64,000 nt of DNA. Origin: DATLNM01 sp035536775. Lineage in GTDB: Bacteria > Actinomycetota > CADDZG01 > WHSQ01. A program made the translations under genes and the position numbers. Under the pieces are notes generated by a model that saw only the letters and a list, made by a program, of their open reading frames with translations, searched no databases and was not told the DNA's origin. This document shows, piece after piece, positions 8,314 to 17,596 of this stretch. How positions within the stretch are numbered: position 1 is the stretch's first letter; every line of letters starts with the position of its first letter. The DNA lies in assembly GCA_035536775.1 (NCBI GenBank), contig DATLNM010000027.1, positions 59,958-123,957 on the forward strand, written 5' to 3'.

Positions 8314-9477
8314 CTAAAGACCGAGCGTCTTGGCGATTATGTACTTCTGTATCTCGGAGGTGCCCTCGACCAGCGTGAAGATGCGCACGAGCCGATAGAT
8401 CCGTTCCAACGGCAGGTCCCGCATCCAACCCATACCGCCATGTACCTGGATCATGCGATCGACGACGCGGTTCACCATCTCGGTCGAATAGAGCTTCACG
8501 ATCGAAGATTCCTGAACGACCGGATCGCCCTGGTCGTACTTCCACGCGCACTCGTAAGTCATGAGCTTGGCGGCCTTGAGCTCGACCACCGAGTCGACGA
8601 TGTGCCCTTGGATGTATTGGTTCTTACCGATGGGCCGATCGAACGCCACGCGTGACTTCGCGTAGTCGGTCCCGAGTTGCACGCAGAAGTCCGCGATCCC
8701 GTTGCACGTCGACGCGATCGACAAGCGCCCCATCGCGAGGAACTGCATCGCGGAGTAGAAGCCCATGCCGACATTCCCGGGACCTCCGAGGATCTGATCC
8801 TCGTGGACGCGGCAGTCCTCGAACACGAGCTCGTACTGGCCCTCTGCGTCGATCATGCCCCGCTGAGCTCGACCAACCGAGAATCCGGGGATGCCCTTCT
8901 CCACGATGAAGGCCGTGATTCCGCCCTGGGCTTTCTTCGAGCGATCGTTGGCGGCGAAGACCAGCGCGAAGTCGGCGTACTTGCCGTTGGTGATGAAGTG
9001 CTTGGTGCCGTTGAGGACCCACTCGTTGCCGTCCTTGACCGCTGTGGTGCGGATGCTCTGGGCGTCGGACCCAGCGTCTGGCTCGGTCAAGGCGAAGCAC
9101 ATGGATTTCTCGGCAGACACCAGCGGAACGAGGTACTCCTTCTTCTGCTCGTCGGTTCCGGCGAGGAGGAGCCCCGTCGGCCCTTCAGGACCATAGGTCG
9201 TGAACCCCGCGAGCCGGCAGCCCGTGCGCGCCGCGGCCTCTCGCAGAAGGACCATGCCGACCTGGGGAAGCCCGCTTCCGCCGACGTCCTCGGGGAAGTC
9301 CGCCGCGTAGAACCCCAGCTCGGCAGCGCGGCGTCGGACCCGGTCGATCAGCTCTATCGGCACAGCATCCGATTCGCGATCGAGCTCGGACTCCTCGAGA
9401 GGCCTCAGCTCCCGGTCGACGAAGTCGACGAGGTTCTTCTGGAGCTCCGAGTATTCGGCGGCGATAGCGAAATCCAT
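8314..9477 (-). CDS. Acyl-CoA dehydrogenase
   Basis: 387 residues, standard length. Typical blocks are CFALTEPDAGSD in the middle beta domain, the flavin-contact helix near RVAFDRPIGKNQYIQG, and the end IQVHGGMGWMRDLPLERIYR then EGTSEIQ, where Glu371 is the likely catalytic base. It should oxidise the alpha-beta bond of an acyl-CoA and pass electrons to ETF. The chain length of the substrate is not evident. It is divergent from the sulfatase gene across 72 bases. Confidence 0.92.
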   Translation of the reverse strand: MDFAIAAEYSELQKNLVDFVDRELRPLEESELDRESDAVPIELIDRVRRRAAELGFYAADFPEDVGGSGLPQVGMVLLREAAARTGCRLAGFTTYGPEGPTGLLLAGTDEQKKEYLVPLVSAEKSMCFALTEPDAGSDAQSIRTTAVKDGNEWVLNGTKHFITNGKYADFALVFAANDRSKKAQGGITAFIVEKGIPGFSVGRAQRGMIDAEGQYELVFEDCRVHEDQILGGPGNVGMGFYSAMQFLAMGRLSIASTCNGIADFCVQLGTDYAKSRVAFDRPIGKNQYIQGHIVDSVVELKAAKLMTYECAWKYDQGDPVVQESSIVKLYSTEMVNRVVDRMIQVHGGMGWMRDLPLERIYRLVRIFTLVEGTSEIQKYIIAKTLGL

Positions 9478-9549
9478 GGCGGGAAAGATAGAGGTTTCTC
9501 ACCCGATAGACACGCCAGTTAGCGAACTGGAGCTTAGTAGTCTCCGCTC

Positions 9550-10920
9550 ATGAAGCGGCGGCGACTCCTGGCGATGTTTTGCGTGGCGCTGTCTGCCCTC
9601 GCGTCCGGCGTGGCGGGCCGCGCCGCGGGCGACGAGTTGCCCGGTGATCGCATCGACCGCCCCAACATCCTGATCATCCTCACCGACGATCAGCGGGCCC
9701 GCGGGACCCTCGAGGTGATGCCTGCCACGAAACGGTGGTTCGTAGACCGCGGGATCAATTTCACGCAGGCCTTCGCTACGACCCCCCTTTGTTGTCCGTC
9801 GCGCGCGACGATCATGACCGGGCGATACGCGCACAATCATTCGGTTACGAACAACTATCGCGGTCGCAAGCTCGATCCCAAGCTCACGGTCCAGCGTTAC
9901 CTCAGCTATGCGGGCTACACGACCGCGATCGTCGGCAAGTATTTCAACCTGTGGCCGACGGAGCTCGCCCCCCCGTATTTCGACCGCTACTCGGTCTTCC
10001 GCCAGGGCGGCTACCACAACGTCATCTTCAATCAAGACGGACAGGCCGTGGACGTCGGGCAGTACTCGACCGACTACATCTCGGATCAAGCCCTTCGCTA
10101 TCTGGAGGGTTTCGAGTCCGACGACGATCAGCCGTGGTTCATGATCGTCGCGCCATTCGCTCCGCACCGCCCTGCGCATCCCGCTCCGGAATTCGAGTTC
10201 GCATCTGTTCCGGAATGGCATCGCAATCCCGCGGAGAACGAGCGTGACCTCGGCGACAAACCCGGTTTCGTAAAGGACGCCCGTACCGGCCTCGCGAAGA
10301 CGGAGATCGTGCGGGCGAAGCAACTTCAGAGCCTGATGTCTGTCGACGTCATGGTCGACGAGCTCGAGACGACGCTGGATGTGCTCGATGAGGACGCCGA
10401 CACCCTTGCGGTGTTCGTCTCGGACAACGGCTATATGTGGCGCGACCACGGGTTGCTCGACAAGCGTCTCGCTTATACGGCGTCTATCAAGATCCCTCTA
10501 TTGATGTCGTGGCCCGGCCGGATGGCGGAAGGCGCGATCGACGATCGCCTCGTCGGGACAGTCGATATTGCGCCGACGCTGCTCGAGGCCGCCGGCATCA
10601 GTCCCGACCTCGACAAGCCTATGGACGGCCGATCGCTCATGCGCGCGTGGGAGCGCGAGACGCTCCTGTTCGAATTCTGGTCTGACATCCCCCGGTTCCC
10701 CGATTGGTCGTCGCTGCGGACGAAGGACTATCAGTACATCGAGTACTACCCGCGCGGTGAAGAGACCGTGGAGTTCCTCGAGTACTACGACCTGCGCTCG
10801 GACCGTTGGCAGCTCGACAACCTCCTCGCGGATGGAAGGCCGAGTAACGACCCCGATACCAAGAGCCTCGCGCGCACGTTGAGGTTCTATAAGGACTGCC
10901 AGGGCCTCACCTGCCCGTAA
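9550..10920 (+). CDS. Secreted sulfatase (arylsulfatase / GlcNAc-6-sulfatase type)
   Basis: 456 residues. A signal peptide spans about residues 1-27 (basic start, hydrophobic core, AAG before the mature part). DDQR near 46-49 supplies metal ligands, and the sulfatase signature TPLCCPSRATIMTGR contains the C-x-P-S-R motif at 81-85, where Cys81 would be converted to formylglycine. Later FVSDNGYMWRDHG supplies the Asp-Asn metal pair. The reaction is hydrolysis of sulfate esters, probably on polysaccharides outside the cell. An anaerobic-type or FGE-type maturase is required and is not seen here. The next gene, a repeat protein, is 28 bases away. Confidence 0.92.
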   Translation: MKRRRLLAMFCVALSALASGVAGRAAGDELPGDRIDRPNILIILTDDQRARGTLEVMPATKRWFVDRGINFTQAFATTPLCCPSRATIMTGRYAHNHSVTNNYRGRKLDPKLTVQRYLSYAGYTTAIVGKYFNLWPTELAPPYFDRYSVFRQGGYHNVIFNQDGQAVDVGQYSTDYISDQALRYLEGFESDDDQPWFMIVAPFAPHRPAHPAPEFEFASVPEWHRNPAENERDLGDKPGFVKDARTGLAKTEIVRAKQLQSLMSVDVMVDELETTLDVLDEDADTLAVFVSDNGYMWRDHGLLDKRLAYTASIKIPLLMSWPGRMAEGAIDDRLVGTVDIAPTLLEAAGISPDLDKPMDGRSLMRAWERETLLFEFWSDIPRFPDWSSLRTKDYQYIEYYPRGEETVEFLEYYDLRSDRWQLDNLLADGRPSNDPDTKSLARTLRFYKDCQGLTCP

Positions 10921-10948
10921 CGACCAGGCTTATCGAGGGGAGACAACA

Positions 10949-13303
10949 ATGATGAGACGCCGCCCTGCCGTCATCGGCCTTTGGGTCGTGGCCGTCATTG
11001 GGGGGCTGGCGTTCGCAGGACCCGCATCGGCCCAAGCAAGCTGCCTCGGCCGCGCTGCCACCAAAGTAGGGACCAACGGCCCCGACACTCTCTCCGGGAC
11101 GAAGGGCGCCGACGTGATCGTCGGTCTGGGAGGACACGACCGCATCGTCGGATTGGGTGGGTCGGATGTGCTCTGCGGAGGCAAAGGTAACGACAACATC
11201 GTCGGCGGATCGTTCAGTGACCGTATCTCCGGCGGCCCTGGCAACGACTCCCTCCACGGGGTCGGTGGACGCGACTCGCTTATCGGTGACGACGGTGACG
11301 ACTTTCTCGGTGGGGGCGATGGAAATGACCTAACCCGCGGTGGAGGTGGCCGCGACACGCTTTCCGGCGATAAGGGCAACGACAACCTCCTCGGGGGCCC
11401 CGGCGGCAAAGGCGGTGGCAACTCCATCCATGGGGGCGTCGGGAACGACAGGCTCGAGGGAGGCGTGGCGGACGACGAGCTCGTGCCCGGCCCAGGAGAT
11501 GATCTCCTCAAGGGCAACAAGGGCGATGACATGGCGATCTTCTCCGATTCCAAGGAGGCGATGCGCGTCGATCTGCCCGACAACATCGCTACCGGACACG
11601 GACGGGATGTCCTCAACGGCATCGAGGACATCTTCGGGTCGAGATTCGACGACGAGCTGCGCGGCGACTCAGACGACAACTTCTTCTACGCAAGCAATGG
11701 TGACGACGTCCTGATCGGAGCGGACGGACGCGATGAGCTTGCCGGTGGTCCCGGGGACGACAAGATCGACGGCGGGTCGGGGATCGACCTTGCCAGTTAT
11801 CGGTTCTCCGGTCCCGTGGTGGTGAACATCGGTGGTGAGATCGCCCAGGGCGACGGCACCGATGTCCTCACGAGCATCGAAGGCGCGATCGGCTCGGGAA
11901 GCAGCGACGTACTTATCGGTGATTCGGGTCCCAACTTCCTTAACGGTGAGAGCGGGTCGGACACGATCCACGGTGGCGCCGGCGCCGACACTCTGATCGG
12001 AGACAGGATCAAACCGCGGCGCCCCGACCAAGAGTTCTTCGGCGAGGACGACATCATCGACGGGGGCGCAGGAGACGACACGATCGACGGTGGTGTCGGG
12101 TTCGACACGCTCGACTTCGGAACCGCCTCAGCCCCGGTCGTGGCGGATCTCAGTGGGGGTGTCGCTTCGGGTGGACAGGGGTCCGACACGTTCGAAGACA
12201 TGGAGAACATCTTCGGTTCGGGCTACGACGACCAGCTGTCTGGCGATGACGGGATCAATCGGCTCGTCGGCCGGGCCGGCAACGATCTTGTGGATGGTGA
12301 CGGGGGCGATGACGTCTTCATCAGTGGCGACGGCGATGACACGTACTCAGGTGACGAGGGCATAGACCTACTGGACTTCGGCACGTCGGCCGATCCCGTG
12401 CAGGTCGACCTCACCGCGGGTACCGCGACGGGCCAAGGTTCAGACACCGTCCTAGGTATCGAGAACGTCGTGGGTTCGATCTTCGACGACGTGATCACCG
12501 GCGATGCACTCGAGAATCTGCTCGAGGGTCGCAACGGAAACGACCAGGTCTCCGGTCTCGGCGGGAACGACGTCGTTATCGGGCACTACGGCGACGACCT
12601 GCTTTCCGGTGGCGACGGCGATGACACCATCAGCGACTTCGGTGGAGTCGACCGAGCGTTCGGCGATGCCGGAGCGGACACGTTCCTCACCGGCCTCGGC
12701 GACGATCACTTCGACGGTGGAGCCGACGTCGACACACTCGACTTCGCCACCGCGCTGCGCGCGCTAAACGTCGACCTGACCGCGGGGGTCAGCGACGGTC
12801 AAGGCTTGGACACGGTGACAGCGGTCGAGAATGTCCTCGGCGGGACGCGCAATGACTTCCTCGTCGGTGACGACGCGGCCAACCTCCTCTTCGGCGGTGT
12901 TGGGGAAGGCCTCGACCAACTCTCAGGCCGCGGCGGAGACGACACGATCATCGGCGGGCTCGGTGACGACGTGCTCGAAGGTGGCGACGGCTCCGACACG
13001 GCCTCGTTCGTCGACGCGACCTCACCCATCACTGCCGACCTCGAAGCGGGATTCGCGACCGGAGAGGGGAGCGACAACCTGCTCACCATCGAAAACATCA
13101 TCGGCTCGGCCGCGCCGGACTACCTACGAGGCTCCCTGGGCCCGGGATTCCTCGATGGTGGCAAGGGAGGAGACATCCTCGAGGGCCGTGACGGAGACGA
13201 CGTCCTCGAAGGCGGTCCAGGCATCGACTTCCTCGACGGAGGCGTAGGCACCGACCGCTGCCTGAACGGAGAAAGCACCCTGGCCTGCGAAAGCACCACC
13301 TGA
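10949..13303 (+). CDS. Secreted RTX-like calcium-binding repeat protein
   Basis: 784 residues with an N-terminal signal peptide (about 1-30) and a ribosome-binding site GAGGGGAG nine bases upstream. Nearly the whole mature chain consists of GGxGxDxL nonapeptide repeats, the calcium-binding beta-roll of hemolysin-type proteins. The repeats are grouped into six larger modules. Each opens with a strand such as PVQVDLTAGTATGQGSDT, runs into IENVVGSxxDD, and then into nonapeptides. The chain ends with a Cys pair (DRC...LACE), a common finish in actinobacterial members. Its role may be surface structure or adhesion; no enzymatic domain is seen. It follows the sulfatase closely, so the two may be co-expressed. 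Confidence 0.88.
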   Translation: MMRRRPAVIGLWVVAVIGGLAFAGPASAQASCLGRAATKVGTNGPDTLSGTKGADVIVGLGGHDRIVGLGGSDVLCGGKGNDNIVGGSFSDRISGGPGNDSLHGVGGRDSLIGDDGDDFLGGGDGNDLTRGGGGRDTLSGDKGNDNLLGGPGGKGGGNSIHGGVGNDRLEGGVADDELVPGPGDDLLKGNKGDDMAIFSDSKEAMRVDLPDNIATGHGRDVLNGIEDIFGSRFDDELRGDSDDNFFYASNGDDVLIGADGRDELAGGPGDDKIDGGSGIDLASYRFSGPVVVNIGGEIAQGDGTDVLTSIEGAIGSGSSDVLIGDSGPNFLNGESGSDTIHGGAGADTLIGDRIKPRRPDQEFFGEDDIIDGGAGDDTIDGGVGFDTLDFGTASAPVVADLSGGVASGGQGSDTFEDMENIFGSGYDDQLSGDDGINRLVGRAGNDLVDGDGGDDVFISGDGDDTYSGDEGIDLLDFGTSADPVQVDLTAGTATGQGSDTVLGIENVVGSIFDDVITGDALENLLEGRNGNDQVSGLGGNDVVIGHYGDDLLSGGDGDDTISDFGGVDRAFGDAGADTFLTGLGDDHFDGGADVDTLDFATALRALNVDLTAGVSDGQGLDTVTAVENVLGGTRNDFLVGDDAANLLFGGVGEGLDQLSGRGGDDTIIGGLGDDVLEGGDGSDTASFVDATSPITADLEAGFATGEGSDNLLTIENIIGSAAPDYLRGSLGPGFLDGGKGGDILEGRDGDDVLEGGPGIDFLDGGVGTDRCLNGESTLACESTT

Positions 13304-13364
13304 GCTTCCTGGAGTCGTGCCTGACCTAACCGGCCCCCGCCCCAGATCCGTGATTATGGTGGTT

Positions 13365-13820
13365 CTAGGTCCGGATCGGATCGCCCACTGAGATGGTGCC
13401 GTCGGTGAGGATCTCCGCGCGTAGGCCTCCGCGGTGTTGAAGGGTCTTACGCACAGGCTTGCCGGTGAGCTTTTCGAGGAGGCCGCAGGGCTCACAAAGC
13501 TTCGTGCCGCGTGCGCGCACTTCGCCGACCTGGAACTCGCGGCCCACGAGATGGTTCAGCGCGACGCCGCTCGTGACGATGTTGCGCCTGGTCTCCGAAG
13601 CGTCGATCTCGATGCCGTAGTCGCGGCCGCTCGCTTCGACGGCCTCTTGTTCGATCAGGGTGAGCTCTTTCGCGGACTTCCGGTTGCTCCTGAAGGTCGC
13701 GGCCTTCCCGAAATACCGATCCCCCTCGAGCCCCTTCCCTGCCACGGCGCGCACCTCGGGGACGCCCGTCATAGGCGCGGTCTTCTCGCCGGAGATGTAG
13801 ATGGCGACGACCTGACCCAT
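13365..13820 (-). CDS. MOSC domain protein
   Basis: 151 residues, a stand-alone MOSC domain. GKGLEGDRYFG near 28-38, ETRRNIVTSGVALN near the centre and the conserved Cys in TKLCEPCG support this. MOSC domains, related to the molybdenum-cofactor sulfurase C-terminus, transfer or bind sulfur/molybdenum cofactor; single-domain members detoxify or deliver sulfur in unknown ways. The start codon follows the stop of the lipoprotein gene almost directly (13820 against 13822), implying translational coupling. Confidence 0.85.
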   Translation of the reverse strand: MGQVVAIYISGEKTAPMTGVPEVRAVAGKGLEGDRYFGKAATFRSNRKSAKELTLIEQEAVEASGRDYGIEIDASETRRNIVTSGVALNHLVGREFQVGEVRARGTKLCEPCGLLEKLTGKPVRKTLQHRGGLRAEILTDGTISVGDPIRT

Positions 13821-13821
13821 C

Positions 13822-15090
13822 TCAGACCGAGCCTTGAGGGGTCGTCTTGCACGAGGATCGCCACGTTAGAGCGTCGAGGTACCGACGTTTGCCTGGACTG
13901 ATCGCGATCGTGTCGTTCCTCTCGGCCCAGTACACGCTTTGATCTATGCGGATCCCGTCGAAGCCTCGTACTCGGACTCCCTTTCCCGCAGACGGCAACT
14001 TGACTTGATCGACCTGGGTGACTCCGATCTCGTCCTCCCCCGATCTGTACGTCGTCTTGGCCACCAGGTCGCCACCCACGTGATCGTAAACAGTCGTCGC
14101 CACGGGACGGCCAAGCGGAAGGACGACTATGTTCCTGAATCCACTATCACCGAGGCGGCGCACCAACTCCCTGATGGAATCCACGGCTATCGTCATCTGA
14201 GTGAACCCGGCAGAGTCCCTCTTGTGTTCGTAGAACGAACGGGTCTTCCGGTATCCAGTTGTCGTCGAGGCGGTCAATGTCAAGCTAGAGATGGCCTTCC
14301 GCCTAAACCGCGCGGGTTCCGAGCGGAGGATCGTTCCGGCGCGTTCGGATCCGTCATGGACGCGCTTCACGAGCACTCGAATACCCGACCGCTTCAGTGA
14401 TTCCAGCACCGAGCACAGATGGAGCCCCACCAAGGACTTCTCTTCCGGAGGGGGTGAGCATGCGATCAGCACCGCTTCAGAGCTTGCGCCCGTGTCGGGG
14501 CACCAACGGTCTGTGTTCTCGGTGGGATGGAGGGGGCCTAGATTCAATAAGTAGATCCTTTTCTCCGGACAGTCCATCTCCGCCCATCCTCTATAGGCGA
14601 GCGGTTCCTCGAGGTCGTCGGCTTTCCGTATGGCGAGGAAATCGATCCGAACGACATCTCCGTCGAAGCCGCTGGCCGTGATCTCGTTCCGGACGGTGAC
14701 TTTGGAGATGGAGTAAGTCTCGTGCTCCGAGATCCGCTCGCGAAGGTAATCACTCAGTGAAGCCCGATCGTTCGTCTCGGGACCCGTGTGTCCGCTGGGC
14801 TCACTCACGCCCACCGACTGGAAAAGGTTCCCAGAAGAGAACGCCGCGTCGACGCGGTCGAGATCCCCTCCGGCCAGGGCTTGTGTAAGACCCAACACCG
14901 TGTGGGCGACCTCTCGCACGCCGCACCCGCTCGGGAGGTCGCCTGAATCGCGCGTTACTTCGACCGTCTGGGGGCGTGTCGTTGTCGAGGTCGTTTCATT
15001 CGTGCAGCCGACAGAGAGAACAACGATGAGAGAGACGACGACTTTGTGCTCCTGCCATCGTTGCCGACCCCGGAGTGGCCTCCTCTTCAA
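13822..15090 (-). CDS. Putative lipoprotein, unknown function
   Basis: 422 residues. A basic start, a hydrophobic core (VVVSLIVVLSVG) and Cys29 form a probable lipobox, although the residues before the Cys are not a perfect consensus. A Thr-rich linker follows. The mature part contains two regions: one near 60-200 with ordered beta strands and three Cys, and one near 215-400 ending RRYLDALTWRSSC. No known domain is recognised. Third codon positions are less G/C-biased than in flanking genes, which hints at a different history. It sits between the PH/SHOCT gene (7-base gap) and MOSC on the same strand. Confidence 0.6.
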   Translation of the reverse strand: MKRRPLRGRQRWQEHKVVVSLIVVLSVGCTNETTSTTTRPQTVEVTRDSGDLPSGCGVREVAHTVLGLTQALAGGDLDRVDAAFSSGNLFQSVGVSEPSGHTGPETNDRASLSDYLRERISEHETYSISKVTVRNEITASGFDGDVVRIDFLAIRKADDLEEPLAYRGWAEMDCPEKRIYLLNLGPLHPTENTDRWCPDTGASSEAVLIACSPPPEEKSLVGLHLCSVLESLKRSGIRVLVKRVHDGSERAGTILRSEPARFRRKAISSLTLTASTTTGYRKTRSFYEHKRDSAGFTQMTIAVDSIRELVRRLGDSGFRNIVVLPLGRPVATTVYDHVGGDLVAKTTYRSGEDEIGVTQVDQVKLPSAGKGVRVRGFDGIRIDQSVYWAERNDTIAISPGKRRYLDALTWRSSCKTTPQGSV

Positions 15091-15097
15091 GCGGCCA

Positions 15098-15757
15098 TCA
15101 GAGGCGGCCCAGCAACTCCTGTTTCTTCTGCGCGAACTCTTCCTCTGAGAGGACGCCTTGGTCCTTGAGGCGCGACAACGCTTCGATCTGGTCGGTGATG
15201 GAGCGCTCGGCTCCGCCGGTGGTGGCGGGGACGCCCGGGCGCATCATGCGGTTGTTGTTCTCCTCGGACTCCTTGTAGATCATCAGCTGGACCTGCTCTG
15301 GCTTGCGCACGTTCGAGATGCGCGTCTGGCCGCGCTCACCGGCGGATTCGACCATCAGGTCGCCCGCGCCGAGCATGCGCTCGAGGACGGTCTGGTTGAA
15401 CGCGACGTCGTTGATCCGCTCGAGCGGAATCTCCTTCGAGTGCTTAGCGATGATGCCCTCGCGCGTGATGAGGCGGTCGCTCGTGAGCACGAAGTGCGTG
15501 AACTTCCACCGCAGGAACGGGATGACCGCGAGGAAGAACCACGCGAGGAGCGCCACGATCGCGATCCCTATCTGCACCTGCCCGGGCTCCAGCCCGCCGA
15601 CGTCGTCCAGGCGGCTCTGGGCGAGGCGATGGCCGACGATCCACACGCCGGCGATCAACAGCGTCCACAGGACCTCCGGGACGATGGCGACCCAGTGCGG
15701 CTTGAGATCGAAGACGACCTTTTCGTGGTCGGCGAGGAGGCCCTTGGGGAATGCCAT
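15098..15757 (-). CDS. Membrane protein with bacterial PH domain and SHOCT tail
   Basis: 219 residues. Two transmembrane segments near 20-45 and 60-85 are followed by a bPH2-type domain (FVLTSDRLITREGIIAKHSKEIPLERI, residues about 90-165). The C-terminal helix pair ITDQIEALSRLKDQGVLSEEEFAQKKQELL is a SHOCT motif. The YdbS/YdbT-like family has unproven roles in envelope homeostasis. It is first in a leftward run with the lipoprotein and MOSC genes, and is divergent from gatC across 65 bases. Confidence 0.85.
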   Translation of the reverse strand: MAFPKGLLADHEKVVFDLKPHWVAIVPEVLWTLLIAGVWIVGHRLAQSRLDDVGGLEPGQVQIGIAIVALLAWFFLAVIPFLRWKFTHFVLTSDRLITREGIIAKHSKEIPLERINDVAFNQTVLERMLGAGDLMVESAGERGQTRISNVRKPEQVQLMIYKESEENNNRMMRPGVPATTGGAERSITDQIEALSRLKDQGVLSEEEFAQKKQELLGRL

Positions 15758-15822
15758 AACGGGAAAACTACCTCTTAGGATGCCCGCTTACGTTGGACCA
15801 TCCTGAGGGGAAGGCACGTTAG

Positions 15823-16116
15823 ATGGGGTTGGACAGAGCCGCGGTCGACCATGTCGCGAGGCTCGCGCGCCTCGATCTGAGCGAGGAAGAGCGCGAGAAG
15901 ATGCGCGCTGAGCTCACGGTGATCCTCGAGCACGCCGAGAGGATCCAAGCCCTCGACCTCGACGGAGTCGAGCCCACCTCGCATTCGCTGCCCCTGAAGA
16001 ACGTGCTACGGCCGGACGAGGTGCGTCCATCGTTGTCCCCCGAAGACGCGATCGCGGGCGCGCCCAAGGCCGAGGACGGCCGCTTCCACGTGCCCCGCAT
16101 CATCGAGGACGCGTGA
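15823..16116 (+). CDS. gatC: Asp/Glu-tRNA amidotransferase subunit C
   Basis: 97 residues, standard length. The N-terminal helix (VDHVARLARLDLSEEE) and the C-terminal FHVPRIIED are family hallmarks. GatC wraps between GatA and GatB and stabilises the complex, which converts mischarged Glu-tRNA(Gln), and often Asp-tRNA(Asn), to the amide form. It is the first gene of gatC-gatA-gatB; gatA starts four bases after its stop. Confidence 0.95.
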   Translation: MGLDRAAVDHVARLARLDLSEEEREKMRAELTVILEHAERIQALDLDGVEPTSHSLPLKNVLRPDEVRPSLSPEDAIAGAPKAEDGRFHVPRIIEDA

Positions 16117-16120
16117 CGCT

Positions 16121-17596
16121 GTGAGCGAGCTGCAGTGGATGACAGCGAGCGACGCAGCGCGCGCTCTCGACTCGGGCGAGGTGACCTCAGCTGACCTGGT
16201 GGAAGCCCTCATCGCCCGTGGGGACGAAGTGGATCCTGCGCTCAACGTCTACCTCGAGCGCACCCAGGAAGGGGCGCGGGCGGCAGCGCGCGACGCGGAC
16301 GAGCGCCGCTCCGCGGGAAAGGCACTGTCGAGGTTCGACGGTGTACCGATCGCATACAAGGACATCTTCGTCACGCGCGGTGTAACGACGACGTGCGCAT
16401 CTAAGATCCTCGAGGGGTGGGTACCCCCGTACGACGCGACCGTCGTCGAGCGATGCGCGGCTGCCGGCATGCCAATGCTCGGCAAGCTCAACATGGATGA
16501 GTTCGCGATGGGCTCGTCGACGGAGAACTCCGGGTTCGGGCCTGCAGCCAACCCGTGGGACACCGCACGCGTTCCGGGCGGTTCGAGCGGTGGATCGACG
16601 GCGCTCGTCGCTGCTGGAGGTGTTCCGTGGGCATGGGGAACCGACACCGGAGGATCCGTTCGCCAACCGGCCTCGTTGTGCGGTGTGGTCGGCATGAAGC
16701 CGACGTACGGTTCGGTGTCGCGCTACGGGATGATCGCGTTCGCGTCGTCGCTCGACCAGGCTGGTCCCATCACTCGTTCGGTGGAGGACGCAGCGGCTCT
16801 TCTTGGCATCGCGGCCGGCGCCGATCCGATGGACTCGACGTGCATCGAGGCCGCGCGCCCCGACTACACCGAAGGCCTCGACCGTGGGATCGACGGTATG
16901 AAGATCGGCGTCGTTACTGAGTTCCAAGGCGAGGGAACGCAACCCGGGGTCCGTGCACGCGTCGATGAGGCCATCGCACGGCTCGAGAAACTCGGCGCAA
17001 CGATCATCGAGGTGTCTCTGCCGTCGTTCGAACACGCGATCTCCGCGTACTACCTCCTTGCTCCGGCTGAGGCGTCCTCGAACCTGGCGCGTTACGACGG
17101 TGTCCGATACGGCCACCGCGCGCAGGGGGCGGAGGACATCGTCGGAATGACCTCGCGCACCCGGGAGGAGGGTTTCGGCCCCGAGGTGAAGCGCCGCATC
17201 ATGCTCGGCACCTATGCGCTCTCTTCCGGCTACTACGACGCCTACTACGGCAAGGCGCAGAAGGTCAGAACACTGATCACCCGAGACCTCGAACGAGCAT
17301 TCGGGGATGTCGACGTGATCGTCTCGCCGACATCCCCGACGACCGCGTTCCGCCTTGGGGAGAGGACCGCCGACCCACTGGCCATGTACCTGTCGGACAT
17401 CTTCACTGTGCCGGTCAACCTCGCGGGCACCCCCGCGATCAGCGTGCCGTGCGGTCTGTCTGACGACGATGGGCTCCCGGTCGGGCTCCAGATCATGGCC
17501 CCTGCGCTCGACGAGTCGACGATGTTCCGTGTCGCGTATGCCTTCGAAAAAGATCTCGCGTGGGCGGGGTCTCCGGCGAGCAGGCCCGCGCTATGA
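16121..17596 (+). CDS. gatA: Asp/Glu-tRNA amidotransferase subunit A (amidase)
   Basis: 491 residues from GTG 16121. This is the amidase-signature enzyme that releases ammonia from glutamine. The catalytic triad is visible: Lys80 in IAYKDIF, the cis-Ser155 in GGSSGGS (153-159), and the nucleophile Ser179 in TDTGGSVRQPA. Ammonia then passes to GatB. The last four bases, ATGA, overlap the gatB start, giving translational coupling. Confidence 0.96.
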   Translation: MSELQWMTASDAARALDSGEVTSADLVEALIARGDEVDPALNVYLERTQEGARAAARDADERRSAGKALSRFDGVPIAYKDIFVTRGVTTTCASKILEGWVPPYDATVVERCAAAGMPMLGKLNMDEFAMGSSTENSGFGPAANPWDTARVPGGSSGGSTALVAAGGVPWAWGTDTGGSVRQPASLCGVVGMKPTYGSVSRYGMIAFASSLDQAGPITRSVEDAAALLGIAAGADPMDSTCIEAARPDYTEGLDRGIDGMKIGVVTEFQGEGTQPGVRARVDEAIARLEKLGATIIEVSLPSFEHAISAYYLLAPAEASSNLARYDGVRYGHRAQGAEDIVGMTSRTREEGFGPEVKRRIMLGTYALSSGYYDAYYGKAQKVRTLITRDLERAFGDVDVIVSPTSPTTAFRLGERTADPLAMYLSDIFTVPVNLAGTPAISVPCGLSDDDGLPVGLQIMAPALDESTMFRVAYAFEKDLAWAGSPASRPAL

